Origin: Heterodera schachtii
Lineage: Eukaryota; Nematoda; Chromadorea; Rhabditida; Heteroderidae
Direction of reading: 5' to 3'
DNA length: 64,000 nucleotides
Assembly: GCA_023374025.1 (NCBI GenBank)
Contig: SIJG01000104.1
Location: 391,485 to 455,484, forward strand
Below are positions 21,655-33,970 of the stretch, piece after piece. Below the pieces are notes generated by a model that worked only from the letters and a program-made list of their open reading frames with translations, was not told the DNA's origin and made no database searches. The translations under genes and the position numbers were made by a program. Position 1 is the stretch's first letter; each line of letters begins with the position of its first letter.

Positions 21655-22090
21655 AATTTCTGAAGAAAATAAGGGATCCTTCCAGCAGAAGTGCCTCACA
21701 GCGCCTCCGAAGAGAAATTTTCAAATCTTGCAATATTTCTTATCATATTATGGTACCAAAAATGGTCAATTTCAATAAAAAAATAGTGTGCATAGTGTGC
21801 AGGCCGAATACCAATGGGTTGAACCTAAAAATTGTCAATGAAAATAATAAATTATTTTATTGAAAATGAATATAAATTTTATTACATTCCTTATAATTCG
21901 AAATGCTAAAGGCGATGCGCAAAAAAATGTTGAACGAGAACAACAAATTTAGAAATAAATTTCATTTCATTTTTATTTTTACATTTTAACATTATAATAC
22001 TGTTGATTTTAAATCCTATTCAATAGAGCTCATTTTGCGAAAAGTACGTTTTCCGAGCTTACGCTAAGCTAAAGCAAAACGCATAGGTTG
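21655..22090 (+). other. Cluster of coding-like patches, unresolved
   Basis: Three patches on the plus strand have unusually balanced codons. At 21,658-21,870 two overlapping frames are open, one including RDPSSRSASQRLRREIFKS. At about 21,904-21,950 the frame reads EMLKAMRKKMLNENNKF. At 22,027-22,083, after AATAG, it reads CEKYVFRAYAKLKQNA and stops. The frames do not join into a single product, so this may be gene debris. Confidence 0.25.
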
Positions 22091-22774
22091 AAAATATGAA
22101 ATTAAAATTATTGGTAGAATAATATAAAAGTATATTTATAAATTTTGAAGAAAATGATGCTTCATCTTTTATTGTATATCTTCATTATTGTTTATTTCGA
22201 TATTATTTGAAATTATGCATATTTGTTTTCAATTTAGTTAATACAATTCTGTTTTTGTTTCAAACTCTTTCTTTTTTCATTTAAATAATTACGAATTTAA
22301 TTTTGCTTTAGCTTTATAAAAATGCAGCATTTTTAAAGTATTTTAAGTATTTTATAAATGTTTTAGATTATTATGTTATTTTTCTATTTAATCACATGTT
22401 ATTTAACATCTCTTCGCACTTCTTGCGACTCTGCGTAAAATTCTTATTTTGTCGCCCAAATCATTGCTTAATAAGAATATATTATATTCAAATTTTATAA
22501 AATTTATTATCTATCTGTTTTGTTTTTATTTAAACTTCGGTTTTATTAGTTCATTTTTTAAAATTGTATTTTATTAAAATTCTTAATAATTTGAACAGTG
22601 TACATATAATGGGGAATGGGGATGAGTTGGGTATGGAAATCCAGGAACCCATTTATTTTATTTACTATTAAAATTGTTATATAGATTTTTGATTTTTTTT
22701 TACTTCGATTTGAGACAAAAAATAATTTTAATTATCTTTTTTTATCTTCAATTAAATACACAAAAGATAAGAAA

Positions 22775-22924
22775 ATGTCGTCGCCGAAGGACACCGATTG
22801 TGCCATAATCCACAAGACGGCATTCTGTGCGAGGAATTACATTAAAAAGCGCTTATATTCGACAAGTGAAATGCCTACCGTCGTTTACAAAATGCCAAAC
22901 TCAAACAAATTTGCAACAAAATAA
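22775..22924 (+). CDS. Small open frame, 49 aa, coding-like
   Basis: The frame starts AAAATG and reads MSSPKDTDCAIIHKTAFCAR, then NYIKKRLYSTSEMPTVVYKM, then PNSNKFATK and TAA. Codon use is balanced in a region of about 80% AT. It is basic and has two Cys. No family was recognised. A partial inverted copy of its first 13 codons and about 13 upstream bases lies at about 22,970-23,024 on the minus strand. It could be a small gene, a retrocopy fragment or part of a mobile element. Confidence 0.35.
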   Translation: MSSPKDTDCAIIHKTAFCARNYIKKRLYSTSEMPTVVYKMPNSNKFATK

Positions 22925-22969
22925 TGTTTTAGACTGTATTCGAACTTTTTTATTTGCCTATTTTCCTTT

Positions 22970-23024
22970 TTTCTTGATATGGCACTATCGGTTCCCTTAG
23001 GCGACGGCATTTTCTGATCTTTCT
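22970..23024 (-). pseudogene. Inverted partial copy of the 22,775 frame
   Basis: On the minus strand from 23,010 an ATG opens MPSPKGTDSAIS, matching MSSPKDTDCAII of the plus-strand frame at 8 of 12 positions. The DNA match extends into the bases before the ATG (AAGATAAGAAA against AAGATCAGAAA). It diverges after about 13 codons and stops soon after. The pair forms a gapped inverted repeat. Confidence 0.4.
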
Positions 23025-23029
23025 TTGTA

Positions 23030-24430
23030 TTTTATTGTCCGATCGTCCACTTCTTTCGGAATGTCCGATTGTCCGGAAACCCTGAAAATGATTATTTTGC
23101 AAAAATTTGATCGGGTTGAGAATTTTTGGAATTGATTGACCATCCATGGGAAATTTGAGTAGCAATAATTTATTTAACAGAATAAATTAATTTACTTATT
23201 ACAAATATTTAATTCTATTTATCAATAATATTTTAATTATAATCTATGATTTCAAATCCCCCGCTGTTTTTTCGCCTTAACATTTCAATTTCCCTAAGCG
23301 GGACTTAATGGCACGGTGAACCTCGAATTCTCTTAAATATTAAAAAATTATTCAAAAATATTCTAATGCCTCCCTTTGATATTCATTTTGAAAATAAAAT
23401 TTTCAAAAATTTATTTATTTAATTGTTAATACAATTAACAATATCATATTGGTTTGTTATATTTTTATGTTCTTTTGATTTGTTTTTATTTCATAAATTT
23501 ATTTAATGGTTTTATTTTTAATTAATTGTTCTTTATTCGAAGATTTTGTTTAAAAATTGCAAAAATACTTTATTATTTTTTAAAATTGCAAAAAAACTTT
23601 ATTATTTTTATCTTTTCTTTATCATCACACCTTTTTAACATCATCTTCACATTCAAAATATTTAATTTTATTTATAACTGTTTAGATTTATTGTTTTTAT
23701 GTTTTTTTTTTGCCAAAAATTATTTTTTAATAAAATATAGAAAATTTGAATTTAATTTTTTATTATTTAATCATCTCGCTCGAACGAACCGCTCGAGCAG
23801 CATTCGGCGGTCGCTATACATTAGCAAATAAGTTCATTTAATATTTAATATACGAAGAATTTAGCAAACATTTTTGATTTTATATTTAATAGTATATTTT
23901 ACTTTTTTGGGATATATTTTTTTAGTTCCTTATTTACTCATTCTGTCAATTCTTTTTTCGTATTTTTTAATAAAATATTTCGCTTATTTTAACTAATAAA
24001 TAAATAAATTATATTATTGTTTTTGTTAAATCATTTTGCAAATTCTGTTTTTATTTCTTGTTTTTGTTAAATCATTTTGCAAATTCTGTTTTCATTTCAC
24101 TTAATCGGCCAATTAGAAATGTTATTTTTGCTATGAATGTAAATATTTAAAGTTTTCAGCTAAAATGCTTGTTTGTTATTAATATTTAAAACATTTTCAA
24201 ATAAAATAAATCTTTTCATCAATAATAAATTTTTATCTCATATAATTTATCATTGTCACTTTTTTACATTTAGTTTTCAATTATTTATTATTCTTTATTC
24301 TAAGCTACGCTTTCATTTTCTTTTCCGAATTTCGGTCCGTATGAAAATAAAAAATAATGTTTATGTAATACAAATAAATTAATTAGTAGATAATAGATGA
24401 TGCTAGTTCTTTGTTTCTGTTTTTGATTTT
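23030..24430. other. AT-rich DNA with a few GC-richer patches
   Basis: A patch at 23,255-23,330 is open on both strands. Another at 23,768-23,828 reads HLARTNRSSSIRRS on plus and MYSDRRMLLERFVRAR on minus. 23,600-23,650 resembles 590-650, and a 53-base direct repeat (TTTTTGTTAAATCATTTTGC) occurs at about 24,020 and 24,062. No gene could be built. Confidence 0.35.
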
Positions 24431-24443
24431 AAATTTATTCCAG

Positions 24444-24586
24444 CACCACAAGAACATGCCATCAGAAAGGGCGCTTCTCTCGCACTTATCAGCTTAGCCC
24501 AATCGATGTTTGTATATATAATTTTATTATATATAATAAATTATTCTTAGATCAGCACACCAACGGTTTCAGAAGATTTGGCCTAA
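24444..24586 (+). CDS. Two terminal exons of an unrecognised gene
   Basis: After a TTATTCCAG acceptor, exon 24,444-24,511 encodes PQEHAIRKGASLALISLAQS then MF. It is followed by a 39-base intron (GTATAT to TTCTTAG), then exon 24,551-24,586 encoding ISTPTVSEDLA and TAA. The join is in phase, both splice sites are canonical and the intron size suits a nematode. Upstream exons were not found and no family was recognised. It may be the 3' end of a real gene with AT-rich introns, or a relic. Confidence 0.38.
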
Positions 24587-24589
24587 AAT

Positions 24590-26050
24590 TAAATAAATTG
24601 TTTAAAATATGCATATTAAATTATTTTTTAAGTTTAATAAAGCTCAATGAATTGCTTAAATTAATTAATAGATAGATAGATGCTGATGAATTATTTTATA
24701 AAATTAAAAATATTAAACAATTTTTTAATAATTATGCCTTATTTTCTTCTATAATTGACTAATTTAGCAGAGCATGTATAATTAAATAATTAATTTTTTT
24801 AGAAGTTTCATTTGTAAAATTAATGTTCCTTATTTATAATTATATTATGCTTGAATTGCATATTTTATATTTTTATTTTTTATAAAATTCTATTTTTTTC
24901 ATTGAATAATATTTACTAAATTATTTATTTCCAATTGCATTATTTAAATTAATATTTTTTCAAAACAAATCTTTATTTTTTAAGTTTTATAATTGATTGC
25001 TATAATTTTGACACACTTTTATTGGAGCCAACGAACGAGTTTGAAATGTTTATTGAAATTGGAAAACGTACTGACAGGCCAAATTCAATTCATTTTTAGG
25101 GAAAATTTTATTTTTAATTCAAATGGAACTATTCTTTCGCTTACCATCATTTTTAAATAGATATTTTAATCATTTTAATATTTTCTATTTTAAATTCTCA
25201 TGATCGGGCATAAATAAGTAGTTTTAATTTTTGATAAATTATTCTCTTTTGACATTAATAATTGTTATTTCATTAATGGCCGAATTTTGAGATTTTTTGT
25301 TCAATTTTATAAAAATGTCAAATTTCCGAAAAATATCTCACAATAAAAAATAAATTTAATTATAAATTAAAGCAATTTATTACTTTCCCTCGTAAATCAA
25401 ATATTAAATTTGGTAATCCAAAATTCAAACATTTCTTGCTGTAAACGAAATAAATACAAAAGTTTCTTTATATGAGGAAACATTTTAATTATTCATTTTT
25501 GTTACTCCAAATTTCAATTTGCCATAAATGAAAAGCTAAGATTGTGAACAATGACTCAATTTATAAAAATTAAATATTAATTATTTTTATTCAAATTATA
25601 TTTTTATTTTCGAATGTTTTTATGCATTTTATTGGTTTTGGCAAGCTAAATAGTTAAAAATTCATTGATTGTATGTTCAAATTTGATTAAAGATTTCTTC
25701 TTTTCCATCAAATCATATTTTAATAATTAAATTATTTTCAATTTTCAGTTTTTAAATGTTTTCGTATTTTGACTCACTTTTAAGATATTTAAAACATTTA
25801 AATTATTCCTATTATTATTTCAGGTTATATGTCTATGAGGTTTAATATACATACAATCAAAAAAATTTCGTTATTTTCTTATTCGATTGATTTGAATTCA
25901 TTTTGTGTTAAAGTCTGTTTAAAGTTTTGATTATTGTTTAAATGGTAAATAGTTTCTTTTGTTACTTTAGGCACAAAACTCATCAAATAGGCATTAAGCA
26001 CCAAAAGTCCAAAATAGGTAAAAATAGGCATTATAAAAGTTATCATAGAC
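24590..26050. other. AT-rich DNA
   Basis: No gene was built. A patch at about 25,022-25,098 is open in two frames, one reading LLLEPTNEFEMFIEIGKRTD before a stop. Words such as AAAAATAGGCATTATAAAAG just before 26,050 suggest that the 26,059 element sits inside an older transposon remnant, continuing at 27,009-27,090. Confidence 0.35.
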
Positions 26051-26058
26051 ACCCCAAA

Positions 26059-27000
26059 CAGGGCTGGGCGAAGCTCGGCTTGGCACTCGAAGCCGAAGCT
26101 CGAATCGAAGCCCAATTTTTTTCGAAGCACGAAGCTCGAAGTTCGAAGCCCAAAAAACGCGAAGTTTTCGAAGCTCGAAGCACGAAGCTCGAAGTTTTTA
26201 AAAAAATAATTTTTCCCTAACAACTTTTTTTTTCAAAAAATTTTCGTATTCACTAAAGTTTTTTTCTTTTATTTTTTAGATTTAAAAAAAAAATCTAAAA
26301 AAATTCTAAAATTAAATGTTTATTTTTTCTTGTTTTTTTTATTTTATGAAAATTTAAATTAAAGTAACCTTAAACCTATTAATTAAACTATAATTAAAAA
26401 TAATAATAATTTATGCTTTTCCTAATAAATTATTCATTTTTTGATTTTGATTAGGGCTACCAACTGAAAATTTTCAAAACCAGCACTTTGGTAAATTCTA
26501 TTCCAAGTTTAAAAAAACCTAATAAAACGTTTTTTGCGGCGCGCTTTTTCCAAAAAGATTTTTGGGAAAGGTGCGCCGACGGCGCCGGTAGGCGCCGTCG
26601 GGAAAAATTTTGAAATTTGAGCGTATCTTGTTAACAAATTTAAGCAAAAAATGTAAATTTTTACGAATTTGAGCATATTTTTTAAAAAATGTAAATGTTA
26701 ATTTTTGGAAAATTAAAAGAAAAAGAAATACTTGAGGGGAACTGATCTAACGCAAAATCAAGAACGGATCAAAAAGCATAACCCACTGGACCACCCATAA
26801 TGACAATTTCAAAGCAAAAAAGATAATGAAATTTAAATTTAAATTTACAATAAGCCAATCATTAGGAGTGTATTTTTCACTTTGAAAACTCGATCTTTAG
26901 GGGTGTATTTTTCTCGAAGTTTCGAGCATTTTCACGAAGTTCGAAGCCCAAAAACCGCGAAGTTTTCGAAGCTCGAAGCTCGAAGTTTCGCCCAGCCCTG
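26059..27000. mobile_element. Non-autonomous hAT element with CGAAGCTCGAAG arrays, perfect 8-bp TSD
   Basis: The left end CAGGGCTGGGCGAAGC and the complemented right end CAGGGCTGGGCGAAAC match at 15 of 16 bases. The flanks ACCCCAAA at 26,051-26,058 and 27,001-27,008 are identical. Both subterminal regions (26,067-26,200 and 26,910-26,990) are arrays of CGAAGCTCGAAG and CGAAGTTCGAAGCCC words. The centre has the GC-rich cassette at 26,573-26,602 and, at 26,453, TAGGGCTACCAACTG, which may be the end of a nested element. There is no transposase. The open frames over the arrays are artefacts. Confidence 0.92.
26573..26602. repeat. GC-rich hairpin cassette
   Basis: GCGCCGACGGCGCCGGTAGG followed by CGCCGTCGGG is an almost perfect self-complementary core. 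It is preceded by TTTTTCCAAAAAGATTTTTG and followed by GAAAAATTTTGAAATTTGAG and a TTGTTAACAAATTT block, as in the copies in other elements. Confidence 0.7.
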
Positions 27001-27008
27001 ACCCCAAA

Positions 27009-29090
27009 CAAGCGGAAAACGCGTTTTTCGTGCTTATCTGTGCGTATTATGTGCGCAAAAATTTTAGGCATTTGCCTAAAATCGCATCCCAAATAATTAT
27101 ATTCCTAAAATTTATTTTTTCTGAATTGTTTACGACGGTATATAATTTATTTCCATTTTGATTTTTGATTTTCTCTATTAAATTTAGTACATTTTATTTA
27201 ATAATTTTCCTCGCAGAACTTACCGAATTCTTTTCCATTTTGGGTCGCAGTAATTTTTATATAATATTTGAGAAACTAATTATTATTTATATTAAAAATA
27301 ATTTAAAACAAAAAACTATAATTTCAAATATTCAATATATTCTAAATTTTTAATGGTCTGTTATTTTTGGTTTATACTTTTGCTATTTGAATTTTATTTT
27401 TAATTTCTAAATATAAATTTATTTCCAATTATTTTTTGATTATTCATTTATTCATTTTCCTCAAATAAGTTTCGAAATTATTCATATTGAATTTATTTTT
27501 TTTTTTTTATTTACAATAAATTAAAATTTATTTGCAATTTCTACAAATTTTCTTGATTGCATGATTCCATCAAGTGTTTTTCTGTATTATCTCGTGCACA
27601 TTTTTTAATCAACAAAAGAATATTTCAAAAAATCATTGTATTTTAATTCGAATTATATAATGACTGATAATATTTATTTTATTCATTTAAATATTATTAT
27701 TATCATTTTTTATAAATACCAAATTAATTAACTCATCATTTTTTAATTACATTATATTTAACAACTTATTTTAAAGTTTTTTCGAACAAAATTTTTAACA
27801 AGAAAAAAATGTTTGTTTTTAAAAATCTATTTTCACTAGAAATTATAAAATTTTTAATTTACTTACTTTAAAAAAATTTCTATAAAAATCTTTAATATTA
27901 TCATTTTTAAAAATACCAAATTAATTAACTTATCATTTTTTTTACTTGTGCATGAAACTGAGACCAACAGAACTTTTTGTGATTTTAATTATAAATGTTT
28001 TTTCTTTTCAATTTCGGCAATTACTACAAAATAACAAATGGGATCTGTAAACTCCAATATCGATTGAAGCATCGCTTCATCATCATCTAATTCAATTTCT
28101 TAAAATTCCATAATATTCTACGGGTTAAAAGTACTGTTTAATTCCAAAATCTCGTCCGGTTAAGGAATGAAAATGAAATTCTTTATTTGTTGTCCGATTC
28201 TAGGGACAGCAACTGGATGTAAATTTAATGAAAATGTTGATTTCTTATTCAATTCTTAGACATTCGGCTAAATTTCCAAGGGACAAAAATAAATTTTCTT
28301 ATCTTCTGGCTTATTCTGCGTTAATTATGCTTTTTTAACCTTTACGGAACTTAATTTTCTGTCCTTGTTTTTAATTCAATTTGATAAATTCTTTTAGACT
28401 GTTTTAATTTATTTTCGGGTTTCTATTATCGTGCAATATTTCCAAAAAAGTCATGTCCTGTGAAACTCAAAAAATCAAGTTTTATTAACTTTTTTCTTCA
28501 TAATTTTCTTGAAAAATATTTTCATTTAATGCTTTTTTGACTAATTGTAAGTCATAGCACCCATATTTCTTTTAAATTCTTTATAAAACGTATTATATAT
28601 ATATGACAAAAACATTTATTAATTTTAAATATTTTTTACTCTATGAATCCCACGAAAAAATTTTAAATTATAAAAAAATTTAAGAAGATATTGTGAAAAA
28701 TTTGGCGTTTCAAAATTATAAGGTCAAACTTTGAAGACATGGAACTTTTTATAGGATAAGAAAAAATCTGAAAATTCATGTAATCATAACTTTTTGTGCT
28801 GATCAGAAAAGTCTGAAACACAATAATTTAAACTTTTAAGAAATTTAATTTTCATCAATTATTATCGTTTTTATTTTTTACATAAAGAGTAATTTTTAGC
28901 TGAAAATTTCGTTTTATATTAAAACGGTAATAAATACGCTTAAAAATCGAAAAATTTTGAGCTGTATGAACTTTTGGAAAATAATCTTATTTATATAAAA
29001 ATGTAATTTTGTTCTAGCATAAATAAAATTTTAAAAATTCGAAAATTACATATAAAAATTTTGAAAATCAAATTTTTTTGCAATTTTCTA
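27009..29090. other. AT-rich DNA, some transposon words
   Basis: 27,009-27,090 (GTGCGTATTATGTGCGC, then AAAATCGCATCCCA) looks like the right end of an older element split by the 26,059 insertion. A frame at 27,165-27,353 is AT-rich apart from AELTEFFSILGRSNF. Short richer patches at 28,035-28,330 could not be joined. No gene is supported. Confidence 0.35.
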
Positions 29091-29300
29091 AAAATGCTCC
29101 TTAGCCATTGTTTTGGTGTTTTAAAGTCAATTTTGAATTTTTACACAATTTTTGGCATTTTTTGAGGGTTAAAAGCCATTTTGGGTAATTTTTAAGATAT
29201 ATTTTAGGTTATATTTGGGCATTTTTCGGGTTTTTAGGGCATATTTTATGCGCATATTTGGCACTTTTTAATGCATACAACTTATAACCCTAATCATCAG
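29091..29300. mobile_element. Transposon end with GGCATTTTT words
   Basis: The words GGGCATTTTTCGGG, GGGCATATTTTATGCGC and GGCACTTTTTAATGC lead to the edge TATAACCCTA, the complement of TAGGGTTATA, a hAT-type terminus. A similar edge (TAGGATTGTAAATTATATGG, complemented) ends near 16,454 after GGCATTTTTGGGC words. The left ends were not found. Confidence 0.35.
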
Positions 29301-32200
29301 ATAGGCCGGCTTCCTCATGATCATTTATTCGTCCTAGGCCCCCAATATCTAATTATCCCCCAGTCTCTGAGGAGGTTGAAAAATAATCCCCCATTGGTGA
29401 TAAAAGGAGAATATACGGTAATTAGACAAAAATCCAAAAATTAAATTTTAAATAAAATTCCAAGTATTTATCAAAACTTGAAATAATACGAGAAATTTTT
29501 TAAAAATTAAAAAATTTTTATTTTAAAGTACATTAATTCTTAAATTCAATTAATTCAATTCGCAAATAGATATTGTAAAGTATGGAATAAAAATAAATTA
29601 ATTAATGAAATAATGATTAGAAAAGGGCATATATTTATATAACTTTCAATAAATGTGTTTTTACGTATTTAATTTATTATTTATTAAATAGATATTTATA
29701 TACGGTTTGTTATTTAATTTTTATTTTGTTGGGATAAATAAAAATGGTTATTCGGTTTTAAATTTGATTCATAAATAAGTAATAATAATGGAATATTATA
29801 CAAATATTGAATTAATGAGAATTGATTGCAATTATTTTTGTTTAAAACAAATTATTTAAATTTTGAATTTGTCTGCTTTAATTTTTAATTTCTACTAAAA
29901 TTATGTAAAAATTTGCATATTTTTTTATATAACTAAATTATTACAACTAAAATTAATAATATAAAATATGAATAAACTTCATTTCTATGTGTGTTTTATT
30001 TCTTTTATTGTAGCACATAATTTTGCATAAAGAAGAAAAAAATCCATTCTTCAGAATCTTTTGCTAATTTTAAGTGCTTACAGTATGTTTAATTATTGGT
30101 CCATAGAGTTTAAAATTGTTTTATTATAATTTATAATTTTTTTAATTACTTGCTATACTTATTTTCCACTAAATCTTTTGGCTTTAATTGAGACTTCAAC
30201 CATGACTTTTGAATTTATTTGTCTATTTTAATGCTTAATTTACCTTTGATTAACTTTATGTTCTTTGTATTTTTTTCTTTCTACTTACTGTTTTTTGTGT
30301 AAAACAAATAAAATACTAAAACTATATAAACCACAATATCTAGAGATAATACAAATAATTAAGAAAAAAAAACAAAAAAAAAAAACACTCTTATCAATTA
30401 AAATCTATACTGTCTATTTTTTCTTTTACAAAGTAATCTTTAGATGATGTAAATTTTATTTTTTTTATAATTTAATAAATAATTGAATTAAAAGACTGTG
30501 TATTTTTTAACCGTTTAGTTCTTGAATCAATTAATGCCATATATCATCGAATAAGAGAGATTGCTTAATAATTTCTTTGTTCTATAATTATTTAATTAAA
30601 ATCATTTAAAATAAATTAATTAAAGTTTTTGGAAAATTTTCTTTTTTTTCAATAACCAATTTCTATTCATTTTATTTCTTTTTAAATATTCAATATTCTA
30701 TTCGTTTTTTTCATAGTAAACTTTTTAAATATTTGTAAATTTATTTTTCAAGTTAAAAAATTACCAATGAATAGATAAATTATTTAATAATATAGTTGAT
30801 AATATAATTCGGTTTAAAAGCTGTTTGCATTTTCTTAAAAAATATTAAAATTACTTCACTTTCTTTTTAGTTTTTATAATTTTATGCTTTTTAAATCCAT
30901 CAATTTGAAATAAACAATTCAAAATGTTCATTTAACAATTTTTATTTATCAAAAATTAAAATTCTTTCATTAACATTTAATTATCCAACTCTAATTTCTT
31001 TTTATAAAAATTTCAACTTTATTAATTTTATATATTATATATTATCATAAATCTCTTGTCTCGTGGTTGTATCGACTTCTTGTAAAGTAGTTTTGTACTA
31101 AATGTTTTTTTTTTAATTTTAATTCTTAAATTATTTATTAAATTTTATTTATTTTTTGGTCAGTTTTATTTCAGTCTATAAAATGTTTTGTATGATTTGA
31201 TAAGTTCATCATTTTTGTACTTTTCTTACAATATAAGAATCTTTTGAAAAATTTTCTAATTATTATGTTAAAATCTTCTACAATTAACAACCTTTAATAA
31301 TTTTTCTTGCCCTCTGAAATTGTTTGAATTTTTTTTTTATTGACTTCTAAATTATTTAACTAAACTACATTTTCAAATCTAAATATTTAATTAATTATAT
31401 GTTCAGAAAACCTTCGATAAAATTAGCTTTAATCTTTTGTTTAAATTATGTTTTTTTTTTGCGTAATGAAAAATGTTTTTTTCATAATTACGAATTTTTA
31501 GCATTTCATTGGCAAGTTTAATTTGAATAATTCAGTTTTTTATTCTTCTGATTCTGCAGAAATGGATAAGAATTTATTTAATTTTATTTTTTACTTTATT
31601 ACATTTTTTTGTCATTAAATTAATAAATTTTAAATTATATTTATGGAATCATTATTATTTTTCATGATTAACTCGCATGGATCCTCAATTTCCTTTGCAG
31701 CTGTTTATTGTATCTTTTCAAAAAAATTTTCTTCAAGTCATTAAATTGGACTTTGAAGAAAAATTAATTAGAATTTCCGAAGTTTTATTTAATTATATTT
31801 ATAGTTTTAATTAAATTTATCATATTTATTAAATAATTCATTGTTTCACATAATATAAACAAAAAGCTAAAAAATAATCATGTCTAGTTTATTTTTATTT
31901 GTTTTGTTCTGCATTTTTTTTTGATAATTAAAACTATTTTGAATATATTTTTAATTTATTTTCTCCTGTACTGAATTTGAGTTAATATGTGATAAAAATA
32001 GTGAAATTGTTAATAAAATAAATCTTTTTTTTTAGCTATTTGCTCTGATTTTAAGTCTTCATTATTATAAAATTCTTCTTCTAACACAACCCAATTAATT
32101 CAAATAATAATTGTATTTTTTTAAATTCATTCTTTTATCTTTTTTATGACTCTGATAAATTATTTTAAATTTATTTAGTAATTATAATTTTAATTTCTTC
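29301..32200. repeat. AT-rich DNA with module E copy
   Basis: 30,980-31,065 carries the module CTAATTTCTTTTTATAAAA to ATAAATCTCTTGTC also seen near 6,900 and 39,550. A small frame near 31,670-31,750 (MINSHGSSISFAAVYC) is no longer than chance allows. Nothing else was recognised. Confidence 0.4.
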
Positions 32201-33460
32201 CGACTCCCGTTAAAAAGATTTTTTTATTCTCGACCCCAAAATATGAATACCCGATTTTCTGGCTTTGAAAAACTTTTGGTCGAACCCCTTGTTTAAGTGT
32301 CAAATTTTGTTGGCGAAATGTACAATTTTTGCATGAGTGGCCAAATCCCGATTTTTTTAAATCCGTGAACCGTGACCGTGACCGTGAATTGGTACCGTGA
32401 ATCGTGACCGTGACCGTGATCCAAAAAACCCGTGAAATTCACGGTTTTCGTGACCGTGACCGTGAATTTTTTGAGTTTAATTTTTCCCTGTCGGCGAATT
32501 TTTTGTTTTTACACTGTCTTTTTTGTGGTATCATTTCCCCAAAAAATTTTTTGGGAAAAGTGGGTCCATAGGCGCCGAAGAGGCCGCCACAAAAATTTTA
32601 AAATTTAAATTCAATTTGTGCACAGGTTTTGTCAAAAAATGGCACAATTTTGCGAATTTGAACCAATTTTTTATGAAAAGAATACGCTTTTGGAGCCCGG
32701 CGGTGCCGAAAGGCGCCGCCGGGGGAAAAATCTAAAATTTGAGTTCAATTTGTGCACAGATATGTCCGTAAAATGAGCGAATTTTGCAACATTAATCAAT
32801 TTCAAAAGACAAAAAACGATGAAAACTTGCAATTTTCTATAGGTGCGCTTGCCATTTTTCAAGTAAAAAAAATCGGGTACTGAAGCGTGCATTGGCACGC
32901 GCGCCTATAATTGAATTTTTCTCATCATTTTGCGTTCTAAATCGATTCCGACCTTTTTAAAATGATTTTATGAGACATATTACCCAATTTCAAAAAATAG
33001 GGATTTTAGTGGAAAATTTTTGAAAATTTGTTGGGATTTGTTAACTGATTTTGCCCAAAATAACTTTATTTCGAGCAAGTTTTTATAGAAATTTAATGAG
33101 TTTTTATTTAAATTGGGTCATCCTTGAAACTTTGCGTTTTATTTGTTTTTGCACAATATAGATAATTAATTAACTTTGTTCAAAAAAGTTTCAGGAATAG
33201 GGGAGGGGGCCGGCGGTGCCGATAGGCGCCGCCGGAGAAATTTTTGAAAATTTTGCTCTGTTTCTTAGCAAACTTTGCCCAAAATCAAATGTCTCAATGA
33301 AAACAATATGTATAATTCGTAAATTTTCGATTTTATCCAGTGTAAATTTTTCACGGAATAACCGTGAATTGGTACCGTGAATCGTGACCGTGACCGTGAG
33401 TGAAAAAACCCGTGAAATTCACGGTAACCGTGACCGTGACCGTGATTCACGGCGCATCTC
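32201..33460. mobile_element. hAT-like remnant with ACCGTGA word arrays and cassettes
   Basis: Arrays of ACCGTGACCGTGA with the fixed segment GAATTGGTACCGTGAATCGT occur at about 32,366-32,475 and 33,340-33,455 in the same order. Between them lie three copies of the GC-rich cassette (degenerate at about 32,563, good at 32,698-32,724 and 33,210-33,235). The right edge complements to TAGAGATGCGCCGTGAATCA, a hAT-type terminus. No left terminus or TSD was found, so the left side is probably lost or overwritten. Confidence 0.55.
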
Positions 33461-33970
33461 TAGGCTTTAGGCTCTAAAAAACCCAAAAATATTCACTAAA
33501 AATGGATACTAGACTCTAAAAAGTCTCAAATTTAGGGGGTGTAAAATGACAATTATTCAAAGTCAACAATATTAATCCAAATCAGTATTGAGATAAAATA
33601 ATTTTTAAAATCACAAATTCTTGTTACGAAAATTTAAAAAAAAAATTTGGAGATAAATTTTTGAGAAATTTTTGAGAAATTTTTCATTTCTCATGGCTGT
33701 AAAATTTTCGGGTCGCTTCTTAGGGGTGTATTTTCCGTTTTTATTGCATTTTTGTTAATAATTTTGGGCAAAACGCCAAAATAGTTGAAAATACGTTCCT
33801 TCAACATTTTTTTAGTTTTTTAGGCTCTAAAAAGAAAAGCCTCGAAAATAGGCACTAATAATTCGAAAAGTAGCTTAACAAAAACGAAAAAAAAAACAAC
33901 ATGTTTTGGTGCGTTTCAGGCTACGGCGAACTCGGGAAGAAATAGGCAAAACCTAAAAATTGTACCTTAA
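33461..33970. mobile_element. Transposon copy, AGGGGTGTATTTT family
   Basis: The interior is the reverse complement of 57,973-58,356. Shared blocks include GTTTTGCCCAAAAT, TTAACAAAAATGCAATAAAA and CACCCCTAAGAA. GTGCGTTTCAGGC near 33,911 matches CCTGAAACGCACGA near 58,028. It starts where the ACCGTGA element ends, so the two are nested or fused. There is no coding capacity. Confidence 0.55.

Noticed and set aside
22980..23010. TTAGGC, the nematode telomere repeat unit
   Set aside because: Only isolated hexamers occur, with no array.
26067..26220. 92- and 114-codon frames over the CGAAGCTCGAAG arrays
   Set aside because: Both strands are open because of the repeated word. They lie in the ends of a defined transposon and have no protein features.
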